Positions 56,201 to 64,000 of a DNA stretch of 64,000 bases are shown here, piece by piece. The stretch comes from Pedobacter heparinus DSM 2366. Lineage in GTDB: Bacteria > Bacteroidota > Bacteroidia > Sphingobacteriales > Sphingobacteriaceae. The translations under genes and the position numbers were made by a program. The notes under the pieces were generated by a model. That model saw nothing but the letters and a program-made list of their open reading frames with translations. It was not told where the DNA came from and ran no database searches. Numbering within the stretch: position 1 is the stretch's first letter; every line of letters begins with the position of its first letter. The stretch is taken from positions 3,162,001 through 3,226,000 of the forward strand of contig NC_013061.1 in the NCBI RefSeq assembly GCF_000023825.1, read 5' to 3'.

Positions 56201-57269
56201 TGAAAGGTGTTGAATTGGCATGGTAAAAATTGACCCCACCATAATAGGTACCTGCCCAGATAGAACCCGTGGCATCCATCAAGATATCGTAAATTGAATT
56301 CTGGTTCAGGCTATTGGGATCGTCAGGATTGTGGTTAAGGACAGTAAACTCGTAGGTATCCAGGTCGAGAATATTGATGCCGTTTAAAGTTGAGATCCAT
56401 AAGCGCCCATCCTGAGCTGTTTTAATTTTGCGGATCACATTGCTGCTAATGCCGTTGGGTTGTCCTTTTCTGGACATAAAATGTTTAAATGTCCCAGTGG
56501 TACGGTTAAAAAGTTCGAGACCATTGTTATGGGTACCTATCCAAAGGTTGTGCCGGGGATCTTCATAAATAATGTTGATATCGTTCTCTATTAAACTTTC
56601 GGGATCGCCATTTTTATGAAAATAGGATTTAAAATGATACTTTCCATTCTGGATGTACATGCTGGTAAGGCCTTGTAAGGTACCTATCCAGAAAACACCC
56701 TGATGGTCCTGACATATCGTTTTGATCAGGTGATGGGCTATTCCACCTTTAGCAGGCATAAAGCGCTGGAACTTATCCTGGCCAATCAGCTTATTTAAGC
56801 CGCTGTCGGTACCTATCCAGATATTTCCTTTATTGTCTTCGCATATGGTTCTGATGGTATTGTTGCTGATGCTGTGCTTATTTTTTGCATCATATAAATA
56901 GCGTTTAAAGGAGTTCGTTGCAGGTATGTACCTGTTCAGTCCCTTTTGTGTACCCACCCAAAGGTTGCCCTTTTTGTCTGTAAGCAGGAAATTGATGTTC
57001 TGTCCGCTACTTAAAGAGGTATTGTTTCCTTTTTCACGTTTATAGATCTCAAAATTTCGGGTATTGTATTTATTTAATCCGTCTTTGGTACCAAACCACA
57101 TGAAGCCCATGCTATCCTGTGCAATGGACAATACACTGCTTTGAGAAAGCCCATTTTCCACCGTAAGGTGGTTGAAGTTCATTTTATTTTCCTGCGCACC
57201 TGCCACTTCATATCCCAGCAGCAGGACAATCAGTAGTAATACTTTATTTAAAACAAATGACGAAGGCAT
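53202..57269 (-). CDS. hybrid two-component system sensor histidine kinase/response regulator (HTCS)
   Basis: A 1355-residue one-protein signalling system. Signal peptide (1-25); about 14 two-component propeller repeats (30-670, many with LWIGT); a Y_Y_Y domain (about 735-795); one membrane segment (about 798-818); histidine kinase with His844 in VSHEIRTPL and ATPase motifs NAFKF, DNGKGIP and GTGIGLALS; receiver domain with phosphoacceptor Asp1155 in SDVMMPVMDG; and an AraC helix-turn-helix (about 1230-1350). The periplasmic propeller senses an oligosaccharide and the AraC domain activates PUL genes. Its target is not obvious: it lies between PUL 2, which has sigma control, and the arabinose cluster. 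Confidence 0.95.
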   Translation of the reverse strand: MPSSFVLNKVLLLIVLLLGYEVAGAQENKMNFNHLTVENGLSQSSVLSIAQDSMGFMWFGTKDGLNKYNTRNFEIYKREKGNNTSLSSGQNINFLLTDKKGNLWVGTQKGLNRYIPATNSFKRYLYDAKNKHSISNNTIRTICEDNKGNIWIGTDSGLNKLIGQDKFQRFMPAKGGIAHHLIKTICQDHQGVFWIGTLQGLTSMYIQNGKYHFKSYFHKNGDPESLIENDINIIYEDPRHNLWIGTHNNGLELFNRTTGTFKHFMSRKGQPNGISSNVIRKIKTAQDGRLWISTLNGINILDLDTYEFTVLNHNPDDPNSLNQNSIYDILMDATGSIWAGTYYGGVNFYHANSTPFRSYKSTQGKNGISSNVVSSIVEDKYHNLWIGTEAEGLNYYDRSTGTFTSFKHDVENPNSLSSNLVKAISIDQHGKVWIGTYEGGLDQYLPESKTFKHYTSNNNPKALNSNRIVCLLHDSRNRLWVGTRAQGIFIYNEKESSFKPFNSLANHHDLKFIRYFFEDSKKNVWIATNSGTYIFDPSTDKVRAFTINDNSSKFDDINLIQEDSKGFIWLGSYDAGLIRYNPFQNKTTFFTTKNGLPSNVILGILEDEEGDLWISTADGLAKFDKKTFKTFTIQDGLPGNVFNYNSFFKDSKGEFYFGGYNGLVSFFPNQIKENRKVPKVIFTRLRLFNKIVAIGDESKLLNRNISMTKEISFSYAQNIFSVEFAVLNYIKSEKNKYAYKLEGLDKEWNYVTAPSATFTNLPAGTYKLLIKGANNDGVWTKQPEQLIIHILPPFWKTWWAYLIYALCFSAILFLVFRFLWIRALLRKEHEIYQMKMDFFTNVSHEIRTPLTLIVGPLERLINDTKESPGLNRRLLTVKKNAGRLTRLVNELMDFRKEEAGKMTLNVSPENIVEFAKEIYLSFQYLAIKHHIDYQFNCDEDVIEVYFDHEQLEKVFFNLLSNAFKFTSDHGAISLSVKRAGNGYVEISVLDNGKGIPEESRDKIFTNFYQVKDPLSRNSGTGIGLALSKKIARLHHGDLLLMPNLTVEGNSQTCFCLKLKTGYSHFKKDELIPAFVNVESPDLYRLPQEFPAADEEQAEEQANSDRITVLIVEDNREIRDFIRASLRSFYHILEAEDGEKGTQLAFEKIPDIIVSDVMMPVMDGLELCRVLKTDARTSHIPIILLTARSGNIHEVSGRKTGAEAYITKPFSIDILQLNINNLLALQANMRRKFSQQITLQPSNVLIESTDEEFLNKIMRIIEDNFSMDDFNVNILATEVGMSTPILYKKIKALTGLTVNNFIKSVRLKRAAQLLKQNTYTVYEVAYMVGFSDSKYFSKEFVKQFGRTPSDYSQEDY

Positions 57270-57336
57270 GCAGGCGTGTGTTTGGTTAAGCGTAAAAATA
57301 GCTTTTTACTTTCATATTCGCTATTTTACATTTACA

Positions 57337-57371
57337 AAAAGAGCCTGTATCGTGATGATACAGGCTCTTTT
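57337..57371 (-). terminator. intrinsic terminator after the aldose 1-epimerase gene
   Basis: AAAAGAGCCTGTATC (57337-57351), a 5-nt loop and GATACAGGCTCTTTT (57357-57371) form a perfect 15-bp stem. On the minus strand it is followed by five T, 38 bp after the epimerase stop. It separates the epimerase gene from the HTCS gene, whose promoter must lie in the remaining 65 bp. Confidence 0.85.
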
Positions 57372-57409
57372 ATACGGTCGTTTTAAACATAGGACAACCG
57401 CCTAAACTA

Positions 57410-58582
57410 TTATTGAACAGTAAACTTATAAATGGTTACTGTTTTATATTCCTGTCCGGGTTTTAACACTGTTGAAGGGAATGCGGCCTGGTTAGGAGAA
57501 TCAGGGAAATGCTGGGTTTCCAGGCAAAAGGCTGAACGGTGCGGGTAACTTACCTGACCTTTACCATCGTGTTCTTCGCCTGTTAAAAAGTTACCGCTGT
57601 AAAACTGCAACCCTGGTTCTTCAGTAAGTATATCCATAGTGATGCCTGTTTTGGTACTGCTAACGGTAGCCACTTTTTGCAGCCCCGCTGCTTTTTTCAA
57701 TACAAAATTATGGTCGTAGCCCTTTCCATATTTCAGTTGCTCGTTGCTGTCGTTAATTCTGGCCCCGATAGCAGTTGATTTGTTAAAGTCGAATGGGGTA
57801 CCGGACACTTTCTCAATTTTTCCGGTAGGGATCAGTGTTGAATCAACAGGTGTAAAGCCATCAGCACTAATGGTCAGCAAATGATCTGTAATAGTTGGGT
57901 CTCCTGCCCCATTCAGATTAAAATAGGCATGGTTGGTTAAGTTTACTACTGTATTTTTATCTGTTGTAGCATGATAACTTATCTTAAGTTCATTGTCATC
58001 GGTCAATTCATAAGTTACCTTAACCGTTAAGTTACCCGGGTAACCTGCTTCTCCATCCTTAGATAAATAGGCCAGTTCCAGTGTTTGTCCGTTTACTTTT
58101 TTTGCCTCCCATACTTTACCGAAGAAACCGTCAAAACCACCATGAAGTGTATTTACACCATCATTCAGCTGCAACTGATAAACCCTGCCGTCTAAAGTAA
58201 ACTTTCCTTTTCCGATGCGGTTTCCATAACGGCCAATCAGTGCACCAAAAAATGGTTCCCCCTTTTTCTGGTAAGATTTAAGGCTGTCATAACCCAAAAC
58301 CACATCTGTAAAACCACCTTTATTATTGGGTACCCATAAAGAAACCACCCTGCCACCATAATTGGTTATACTGGCCTCGGCCCCGTTTTTATTTTTTAAA
58401 GTATATAAAGTTACCTCTTGCCCGTTAAGGTTAGCTTTAAATGCGGCTGAATCCGGATGGTGGACGGCCGAAACCACAGTACTATCGGTTGATACCGACT
58501 TGGTTGTCGACGGACTGTTACAGCTGCTTAAGGCCCCTACGGCTAACAGACTAAAAAAAATTGACTTGAATGTCTTGTTCAT
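57410..58582 (-). CDS. exported aldose 1-epimerase (mutarotase), lipoprotein
   Basis: A 390-residue galactose-mutarotase-like protein with a lipoprotein signal (ALSSC, Cys21), so it acts in the periplasm or at a membrane face. Family motifs: GGRVVSLWVP, GRYGNRIGKGKF, NTLHGGFDGF (His147), NLTNHAYFNL (His218, the usual acid) and TEEPGLQFYSGN (Glu321 or 322, the base). It interconverts alpha and beta anomers of arabinose, galactose or related sugars. In Bacteroides arabinose loci a mutarotase gene is a standard member. Here it is divergent from the AraR-like gene, with 118 bp between, so both may be controlled from that gap. Confidence 0.93.
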   Translation of the reverse strand: MNKTFKSIFFSLLAVGALSSCNSPSTTKSVSTDSTVVSAVHHPDSAAFKANLNGQEVTLYTLKNKNGAEASITNYGGRVVSLWVPNNKGGFTDVVLGYDSLKSYQKKGEPFFGALIGRYGNRIGKGKFTLDGRVYQLQLNDGVNTLHGGFDGFFGKVWEAKKVNGQTLELAYLSKDGEAGYPGNLTVKVTYELTDDNELKISYHATTDKNTVVNLTNHAYFNLNGAGDPTITDHLLTISADGFTPVDSTLIPTGKIEKVSGTPFDFNKSTAIGARINDSNEQLKYGKGYDHNFVLKKAAGLQKVATVSSTKTGITMDILTEEPGLQFYSGNFLTGEEHDGKGQVSYPHRSAFCLETQHFPDSPNQAAFPSTVLKPGQEYKTVTIYKFTVQ

Positions 58583-58700
58583 TTTGGTGTGTTTTATATT
58601 TGATCTTTTGACTAATGTAGAAAAAGAATATTAAATGTCAAAACCACCCTTGATATTATTGAATATGATATCTTTACCGCAGTAGAATAATTATAATGAG

Positions 58701-59411
58701 ATGAAAAGATACACTGATCAAAGCCGGTTTTTAATTGCTGTTGACTGTATTGTATTTGGCTTTGACGGGGAACATTTAAAAATCCTGCTGATTAAAAGAG
58801 GATTTGAGCCCGAAAAGGATAAATGGAGTTTAATGGGTGGCTTTGTGACTCCGGAAGAGAGTCTGGATGATGCAGCCAACAGGGTACTGACCCAGCTTAC
58901 AGGACTGAACGGTGTTTACCTGGAACAAATTCAGGCTTACGGAAACCCTTTAAGGGACCCGATAGAAAGGACGCTTTCTGTAACTTATTTTGCACTGATA
59001 GACATCCATAAATATGAAGCACAGCTGAACGATCAGTACCATGCAGAATGGTTTCTGTTAAAAGATGCACCACCATTGATTTTTGACCACAATGAAATGG
59101 TAGAAACGGCCAAAAAGAAAATAAGGTATAAAGCTGCCCTGCACCCTATCCTTTTTGAGTTGCTGCCCAAAAAATTTACCATTCCACAATTGCAGAACCT
59201 GTATGAAGACGTGTACAATACCCAGATTGACAACAGGAACTTCATCAGGAAGCTGACAGCCACCAAACTGCTCATTAAACTTGCCGAGAAAGATAAATCC
59301 GGTTCCAAAAAAGGGGCTTTCTATTTTAAACTGGACAAGAAAAAATATCAGGCCAACTTCCAGGCCTTCTTAAACTTCATTCCAAAACCCGATAAACTAA
59401 TAGCTGTATAG
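58701..59411 (+). CDS. Nudix-type transcriptional regulator of arabinose genes (AraR/NrtR family)
   Basis: A 236-residue regulator: N-terminal Nudix fold (about 8-135) and C-terminal winged helix (about 150-225, FTIPQLQNLYEDVYNTQIDNRNFIRKL). The Nudix box at 46-69 (GGFVTPEESLDDAANRVLTQ) lacks the REUxEE core, so it should bind a ligand without hydrolysing it, as in NrtR-type regulators. In Bacteroides a member of this family, AraR, controls L-arabinose use; its position directly before araB-araD-araA supports the same role. It probably represses the operon and is released by arabinose. Two 25-bp inverted repeats in the following gap are candidate operators. Confidence 0.88.
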   Translation: MKRYTDQSRFLIAVDCIVFGFDGEHLKILLIKRGFEPEKDKWSLMGGFVTPEESLDDAANRVLTQLTGLNGVYLEQIQAYGNPLRDPIERTLSVTYFALIDIHKYEAQLNDQYHAEWFLLKDAPPLIFDHNEMVETAKKKIRYKAALHPILFELLPKKFTIPQLQNLYEDVYNTQIDNRNFIRKLTATKLLIKLAEKDKSGSKKGAFYFKLDKKKYQANFQAFLNFIPKPDKLIAV

Positions 59412-59436
59412 TAACCTTTTAGCTCAAAATAAAGGA

Positions 59437-59461
59437 TTATTAAAATAAATTCTTTTAATAA
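59437..59461. promoter_or_regulatory. perfect 9-7-9 inverted repeat upstream of araB
   Basis: TTATTAAAA-N7-TTTTAATAA, a perfect 25-bp palindrome 26 bp after the regulator stop. Its geometry equals that of the repeat at 59466-59490 but the half-site sequence differs. It could be an operator for the Nudix regulator or a chance AT-rich palindrome. Confidence 0.35.
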
Positions 59462-59465
59462 AAAA

Positions 59466-59490
59466 AATAAATGTTAATTAGACGTTTATT
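59466..59490. promoter_or_regulatory. candidate AraR operator upstream of araB
   Basis: AATAAATGT-N7-ACGTTTATT, an inverted repeat with one mismatch, ends 9 bp before the araB ATG. A repressor bound here would block the promoter or initiation. Its centre is 29 bp from that of the previous repeat, about three helix turns. Confidence 0.45.
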
Positions 59491-59499
59491 TAACTAAAT

Positions 59500-61173
59500 A
59501 TGAGCAAAGATCAATACGTGATAGGGGTTGACTACGGATCGGATTCTGTACGGTCTGTCATCATCGATGCAAAAAACGGAGCAGAACTGGCTTCATCAGT
59601 ATTTTACTACCCCCGCTGGCAAAAGGGTTTATATTGCAATCCTGCAAAAAATATGTTCAGGCAACATCCACTGGATTATATTGAAGGCCTGGAACAGAGC
59701 ATAAAAGACTGCATCCAAAAAGCCGGGGGAACTAGCATTGCCGGGGCTATAAAAGCCATAGCTGTAGATACCACTGGTTCTTCTCCTGTTGCTGTAAATG
59801 CCGCAGGCCAGCCCCTTGCTTTATTACCTGAATTTGAAGAAAACCCCAATGCCATGTTTGTATTGTGGAAAGACCATACTTCGGTAAAAGAAGCCATGCA
59901 GCTCAACAAACATGCAGCTAAATACGAGACCAATTATTTAAAATATTGCGGGGGTATTTATTCCTCGGAATGGTTTTGGGCGAAGCTACTGCACATTTTA
60001 CGTGCAGATGAGGCTGTAAAAGGGGCCTGTTATTCCTGGGTAGAGCATTGCGACTGGGTACCTTTTTTGCTTACAGGCGGAACCGAGGTATCGGCAATGA
60101 AACGAAGCCGCTGTGCGGCCGGGCATAAAGCCTTATGGGCAGAAGAATTTGGTGGCCTGCCCCCAAACGGGTTCTTTACTGAACTTGACCCTTTACTGAA
60201 CGGTTTTACAGATCGTTTGTATAAAGAAACTTATACTTCGGATGAAAGTGCAGGTACGATAAGTGCGGAATGGGCTGCCCGCTTAGGGCTAAATGCTGAT
60301 GTGGTTATTGGTGTAGGTGCTTTTGATGCCCATATGGGTGCAGTAGGCGGTGAAATAGAACCTTACCACCTGAGCAAGGTAATGGGCACTTCTACCTGCG
60401 ATATTCTGGCGGTACCTGTGGCAGACATAGAAGGCAAATTGATTAAGGGAATTTGCGGGCAGGTAAATGGTTCGGTTATACCTGGTATGCTGGGCCTTGA
60501 AGCCGGACAATCGGCCTTTGGCGATACTTATGCCTGGTTTAAAGAACTCCTTTCCTGGCCGGTTAAAAACCTGTTGAGACAATCTTCCATCATAGATGCG
60601 GCCACTGCAGCAGCTTTGGAGCAGGAATTACTGGATAAGCTGATTCCGGAGCTGAGCAAACAGGCTGCCCTGCTGCCTAAAAACGATGACGATGAACTGG
60701 CGGTAGACTGGCTGAACGGAAGAAGGACACCAGATGCCAACCAGGAACTGAAAGGTGCCATTGCCAACCTCGACCTGGGCAGTGATGCCCCAAGGGTATT
60801 CAGGGCCCTGGTGGAAGCCACCTGTTTTGGTGCAAAAAATATTGTGGACCGCTTTATTGAAGAGGGTATCCCGGTAAAAGGAATTATCGGCATAGGCGGT
60901 GTAGCTAAAAAATCACCTTTTGTGATGCAGACCATGGCCAATGTACTGAACATGCCGATCCGCATACACCAGTTTGAACATACCTGCGCATTGGGTGCGG
61001 CCATGTTTGCCGCCGTTGTGGCCGGCCTGTACCCTACTGTTGAAACTGCAATGAAAGGCATGGGCAGTGGTTTTGATAAGGAATACATCCCTGAGCAGGA
61101 AAATGTGGCTTATTATGAAGCCCGCTTTTTAAACTATAAAGCGCTGGGCGGATTTATTGAAGAAAACAGTTAA
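59500..61173 (+). CDS. araB: L-ribulokinase
   Basis: A 557-residue cytoplasmic FGGY-family kinase. The N-terminal ATPase motif VIGVDYGSDSVRSVIID (7-23), the AraB-type YYPRWQKGLYCNPAKNMFRQHPLDY, and SSEWFWAKLLHI are those of ribulokinase rather than xylulokinase; the C-terminal half has GIIGIGGVAKKSPFVMQTMANVL. It phosphorylates L-ribulose to L-ribulose 5-phosphate with ATP. It is first in araB-araD-araA, with araD starting 12 bp after its stop. The length is that of AraB proteins (about 560). The start at 59500 is the first Met before the ATPase motif and lies just after the candidate operator. Confidence 0.97.
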   Translation: MSKDQYVIGVDYGSDSVRSVIIDAKNGAELASSVFYYPRWQKGLYCNPAKNMFRQHPLDYIEGLEQSIKDCIQKAGGTSIAGAIKAIAVDTTGSSPVAVNAAGQPLALLPEFEENPNAMFVLWKDHTSVKEAMQLNKHAAKYETNYLKYCGGIYSSEWFWAKLLHILRADEAVKGACYSWVEHCDWVPFLLTGGTEVSAMKRSRCAAGHKALWAEEFGGLPPNGFFTELDPLLNGFTDRLYKETYTSDESAGTISAEWAARLGLNADVVIGVGAFDAHMGAVGGEIEPYHLSKVMGTSTCDILAVPVADIEGKLIKGICGQVNGSVIPGMLGLEAGQSAFGDTYAWFKELLSWPVKNLLRQSSIIDAATAAALEQELLDKLIPELSKQAALLPKNDDDELAVDWLNGRRTPDANQELKGAIANLDLGSDAPRVFRALVEATCFGAKNIVDRFIEEGIPVKGIIGIGGVAKKSPFVMQTMANVLNMPIRIHQFEHTCALGAAMFAAVVAGLYPTVETAMKGMGSGFDKEYIPEQENVAYYEARFLNYKALGGFIEENS

Positions 61174-61185
61174 AAATATACAACA

Positions 61186-61884
61186 ATGAGTATTTATCAG
61201 GATATCAAAGAAAAAGCTTACCTGGCAAACATGCAACTGCCCAAACTGGGACTGGTGCTGTTCACTTTTGGTAATGCAAGTGCGGCCGACAGGGCCAAAG
61301 GTGTTTTTGCCATTAAGCCAAGCGGGGTTGCTTATGAGGAATTAAGTCCGGAAAAAATGGTGATCGTTGATTTTGAAGGCCATACGGTTGAAGGCAACTT
61401 ACGGCCTTCATCAGATACCCTGACCCATGCCGTTCTTTACAAACACTGGGAAGAAATTGGGGGCATTGTACATACCCATTCTACATATGGAACAGCCTGG
61501 GCACAATCGCAGCGTGCCATCCCCATTTATGGAACCACACATGCCGATCACCTTACCGTAGATATTCCATGTGCCCCCCCTATGCAGGATGACAGGATTG
61601 AAGGAAACTATGAGTATGAGACCGGTTTCCAGATCATGAACCATTTTAAAGCAGCCGGCCTGAGCTATAAAGAAGTAGAAATGGTACTTGTAGGCAACCA
61701 TGCGCCATTTACCTGGGGTAAAACGGCCGAGAAGGCAGTTTACAATAGCGCTGTGCTGGAAGAAGTAGGCAGAATGGCCCTGCTTACAGAGCAGATCAGA
61801 AAAGACGTACCCAAATTAAAAGAAGCACTGATCAAAAAGCACTATGACAGAAAACATGGTACTGATGCATATTACGGACAATAA
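61186..61884 (+). CDS. araD: L-ribulose-5-phosphate 4-epimerase
   Basis: A 232-residue class II aldolase-fold enzyme. The zinc ligands of E. coli AraD (His95, His97, His171) correspond to His96 and His98 in IVHTHSTYGTAW and His172 in LVGNHAPFTWG; the Asp/Glu region SSDTLTHAVLY precedes them. It converts L-ribulose 5-phosphate to D-xylulose 5-phosphate, which enters the pentose phosphate pathway. It lies between araB (12 bp) and araA (21 bp) in one operon. Length and motifs match AraD throughout; SgbE/UlaF-type relatives act on the same substrate but would not be expected in this context. Confidence 0.96.
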   Translation: MSIYQDIKEKAYLANMQLPKLGLVLFTFGNASAADRAKGVFAIKPSGVAYEELSPEKMVIVDFEGHTVEGNLRPSSDTLTHAVLYKHWEEIGGIVHTHSTYGTAWAQSQRAIPIYGTTHADHLTVDIPCAPPMQDDRIEGNYEYETGFQIMNHFKAAGLSYKEVEMVLVGNHAPFTWGKTAEKAVYNSAVLEEVGRMALLTEQIRKDVPKLKEALIKKHYDRKHGTDAYYGQ

Positions 61885-61905
61885 ATCAATTTAAAACATT
61901 CAATA

Positions 61906-63396
61906 ATGATCAACTTAAAAAATCTGGAAGTATGGTTTATTACCGGAACCCAGGACCTATATGGAGAAGAGACCTTAAAACAGGTAGCCAAACATGCACA
62001 GCAGGTTGCTGCATCACTTGATGCCGCAGCAGCTATACATGTGAGCATAGTATATAAACCTATTGTAAAAACCCCTCAGGAGATTTTTGACACCCTGCAG
62101 CAAGCCAACCAGAGTAAAAACTGCATTGGCGTAATGACCTGGATGCATACCTTTTCTCCGGCCAAAATGTGGATCAGGGGATTAAATATCCTTCAGAAAC
62201 CTCTGCTGCACCTGCATACACAGTTTAACCGTGATATTCCATGGGCTACTATAGATATGGACTTCATGAACCTGAACCAGAGTGCACACGGCGATCGTGA
62301 ATTTGGCTTTATGGTAACCCGGATGCGCAAAGACCGCAAGGTAGTGGTGGGGCACTGGCAGGATGAAGAAGCGATTAAAGAAATTGACACCTGGACGCGT
62401 GCCGCTGCAGGCTGGCATGACTGGCAGGGCGCCAGGTTTGTGCGTTTTGGCGACAATATGCGTTATGTAGCCGTAACGGATGGTGATAAGGTAGAGGCCG
62501 AACTTAAATTTGGTTTTGAGGTGAACACTTACGGCATTGGCGACCTGGTAGCGGTAATTGACAGCATCCCGGAAGCAGCCATACAGGAATTAATTACAGA
62601 GTATGAAGCCACATATACCATGACGGCCGATCTGTTGCGTGGCGGGGAAAGGCATGATTCGGTATATCAGGCAGCAAAAATAGAACTTGGCCTGAAGAAA
62701 TTCCTGGAAGACGGAAATTTTAAAGGCTTTAGTGATACATTTGAAGATTTGCATGGCATGGTACAGTTGCCAGGTATTGCCGCACAGCGCTTAATGGCAG
62801 CAGGCTATGGCTTTGCGGGAGAAGGTGACTGGAAAACTGCAGCACTGGTAAGGGCCTGTAAGGTAATGGGCGCCGGACTACCGGGCACCAGTGCTTTTAT
62901 GGAAGATTATACTTATCATTTTGATCCGGCCAACGCTATGGTGCTGGGCTCGCACATGCTGGAAGTGGATGCTGCACTGGCCAATGGAAAGGCAAGGCTT
63001 GAGGTACATCCGCTAGGTATAGGTGGTAAAGCGGACCCGGCAAGACTTATTTTTAACGTGGCCGGGGGCCATGCACTCAATGCTAGTATTGTTGATATGG
63101 GTAACCGTTTCCGCCTGCTGGTAAATGAAGTTGAAGCACTGGAGCCTGAACATGAGTTGCCAAACCTTCCGGTTGCACAGGTTTTATGGAAACCCCTGCC
63201 AGATATGAAAACCGGCTGTGCAGCATGGATTTATGCAGGCGGCGCACACCATACCGCCTATAGCCAGAACCTGAGCCCTGCACATTTGCTGGATTTTGCT
63301 AATATTGCAGGTATTGAATATGTAAATATCGGGGCAGATACCAGGATAAACCAGTTCAGGAACGAGCTGCACTGGAACGAAACCTTTTATAAATAA
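61906..63396 (+). CDS. araA: L-arabinose isomerase
   Basis: A 496-residue cytoplasmic isomerase that converts L-arabinose to L-ribulose using manganese. The metal-binding residues fall at the same numbers as in E. coli AraA: Glu306 in GFAGEGDWK, Glu333 in FMEDYTYHF and His350 in VLGSHMLEV, with His449 in GGAHHTAYS one position earlier. The N terminus [21 protein letters not shown] is the family signature. It follows araD by 21 bp. A strong hairpin lies 6-40 bp after its stop, before the symporter gene, so it probably ends the high-level part of the operon. Confidence 0.98.
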   Translation: MINLKNLEVWFITGTQDLYGEETLKQVAKHAQQVAASLDAAAAIHVSIVYKPIVKTPQEIFDTLQQANQSKNCIGVMTWMHTFSPAKMWIRGLNILQKPLLHLHTQFNRDIPWATIDMDFMNLNQSAHGDREFGFMVTRMRKDRKVVVGHWQDEEAIKEIDTWTRAAAGWHDWQGARFVRFGDNMRYVAVTDGDKVEAELKFGFEVNTYGIGDLVAVIDSIPEAAIQELITEYEATYTMTADLLRGGERHDSVYQAAKIELGLKKFLEDGNFKGFSDTFEDLHGMVQLPGIAAQRLMAAGYGFAGEGDWKTAALVRACKVMGAGLPGTSAFMEDYTYHFDPANAMVLGSHMLEVDAALANGKARLEVHPLGIGGKADPARLIFNVAGGHALNASIVDMGNRFRLLVNEVEALEPEHELPNLPVAQVLWKPLPDMKTGCAAWIYAGGAHHTAYSQNLSPAHLLDFANIAGIEYVNIGADTRINQFRNELHWNETFYK

Positions 63397-63401
63397 TCAA
63401 C

Positions 63402-63436
63402 AATGCGCCGGATAAAATTTATTTTGCCGGCGCATT
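63402..63436 (+). terminator. strong hairpin between araA and the symporter gene
   Basis: AATGCGCCGG (63402-63411) and CCGGCGCATT (63427-63436) form a perfect 10-bp GC-rich stem around an AT-rich loop whose TAAAAT and ATTTT parts can extend the pairing. No T-run follows (ATATTTC), so it is more likely an attenuator or mRNA-stabilising 3' hairpin than a full terminator. Confidence 0.5.
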
Positions 63437-63461
63437 ATATTTCACTAACCAAAGAAACACT

Positions 63462-64000
63462 ATGAACAATAGTTTAGTAACTACAGACTATGTAGTTTTC
63501 ATCATCTATTTTTTAGTCGTTGCCGGCTATGGATATTACATCTACCATCAGCGTAAAAAGAACGAGCATGATGCAAAAGCCTTTTTTCTGGCAGAGGGTA
63601 CATTAACCTGGTGGGCCATTGGTGCCTCCCTTATTGCTTCCAACATTTCTGCCGAACAGTTTATTGGCATGAGTGGCGAAGGTTTCTTTCTGGGTATTGC
63701 CGTTGCCGCTTACGAATGGATTGCGGCCATTGCCCTGATCATTGTGGCCGTATGGTTTATACCGGTGTACCTTAAAAACAAGATCTACACCATGCCCCAG
63801 TTTCTGAAAACAAGATACAATGAATCTGTTGCATTGATTATGGCTATATTCTGGCTGTTCCTGTATGTGTTTGTGAACCTCACCTCTATACTTTACCTTG
63901 GTGCAGTAGCCATTAACGGACTAACCGGTGGTGATTACCTGCACGTAATTATGATTGGCCTGGCTGTTTTTGCCCTCATCATTTCATTGGGTGGCATGAA
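63462..64000 (+). CDS. sodium/solute symporter (SSS family), probable L-arabinose transporter, N-terminal part
   Basis: The ATG at 63462 opens a frame that runs off the right edge, giving about 179 residues. The first segment TTDYVVFIIYFLVVAGYGYYI, the family motif FFLAEGTLTWWAIGASLIASNISAEQFIGMSG and the following membrane spans (about 75-95, 115-140, 155-175) are typical of SSS-family sugar symporters (SGLT type). It would import L-arabinose with sodium across the inner membrane; Bacteroides arabinose operons carry an SSS transporter at the same place. The substrate is inferred from the operon. It starts 65 bp after araA, behind the hairpin. Confidence 0.9.
   Translation, partial: MNNSLVTTDYVVFIIYFLVVAGYGYYIYHQRKKNEHDAKAFFLAEGTLTWWAIGASLIASNISAEQFIGMSGEGFFLGIAVAAYEWIAAIALIIVAVWFIPVYLKNKIYTMPQFLKTRYNESVALIMAIFWLFLYVFVNLTSILYLGAVAINGLTGGDYLHVIMIGLAVFALIISLGGM

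Noticed and set aside
60528..61088. 186-codon minus-strand frame opposite araB
   Set aside because: Antisense to a well-conserved ribulokinase; low-complexity Ser/Ala-rich translation.
53202..63396. Complete arabinan PUL
   Set aside because: No GH43, GH51 or GH127/146-type arabinosidase and no SusC/SusD lies next to the arabinose genes within the window; only catabolic and transport genes are present.

Overview
The window looks like chromosome of a member of the Bacteroidota, most likely a Pedobacter or close relative in the Sphingobacteriaceae. The reasons are the two SusC/SusD pairs with STN-type (anti-sigma coupled) SusC proteins, FecR anti-sigma factors, a hybrid two-component sensor, TAnnTTTG-type promoter elements, moderate GC, a DUF6266-type protein, and dense glycoside hydrolase clusters. 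The species is not established. No rRNA, tRNA, insertion sequence, phage or CRISPR array was seen.

Positions 1-28144, all on the minus strand, form one large polysaccharide utilization locus (PUL 1). In transcription order it holds FecR, SusC, SusD, GH97, a divergent GH95-like protein, a PIN toxin-antitoxin pair, a DUF6266-like protein, GH29, a NagX-like membrane protein, an AraC regulator, GH2, GH95, GH95, GH31 (resembling Pedobacter GH31 alpha-galactosidases), an alginate-lyase-fold polysaccharide lyase, and a second GH29 cut by the window edge. Together they suggest a fucosylated, galactosylated, uronate-containing glycan. No sulfatase is present, so a sulfated marine fucan is unlikely.

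Positions 28233-37288 hold a four-gene operon of the kind common in Planctomycetes (cytochrome/LRR membrane protein, TIM-barrel isomerase, DUF1501, DUF1549/DUF1553), then a Tat-exported phosphocholine-type phospholipase C and a 31-codon single-membrane-segment ORF.

Positions 37322-52950 form PUL 2: GH2 beta-galactosidase, GH20 hexosaminidase, two tandem DUF6528-like surface lipoproteins, SusD, SusC, FecR and two ECF sigma factor genes, one of which is inverted between the other sigma gene and fecR. A hybrid sensor/AraC regulator follows (53202-57269). The right end is an L-arabinose catabolic cluster: exported aldose 1-epimerase, a Nudix-type AraR-like regulator, araB, araD, araA and the start of a sodium/solute symporter.

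The most interesting signal is regulatory. In both PULs the fecR-susC gap carries, on the strand opposite susC, the same 10-bp stem / 7-nt loop / T-run terminator, and a perfect TAnnTTTG element lies over each susC start codon. This is the layout expected of DonS-like antisense small RNAs that repress susC in ECF/anti-sigma PULs. Both fecR genes also share an ECF-like promoter pattern with identical spacing, although only one fecR has a sigma gene nearby.
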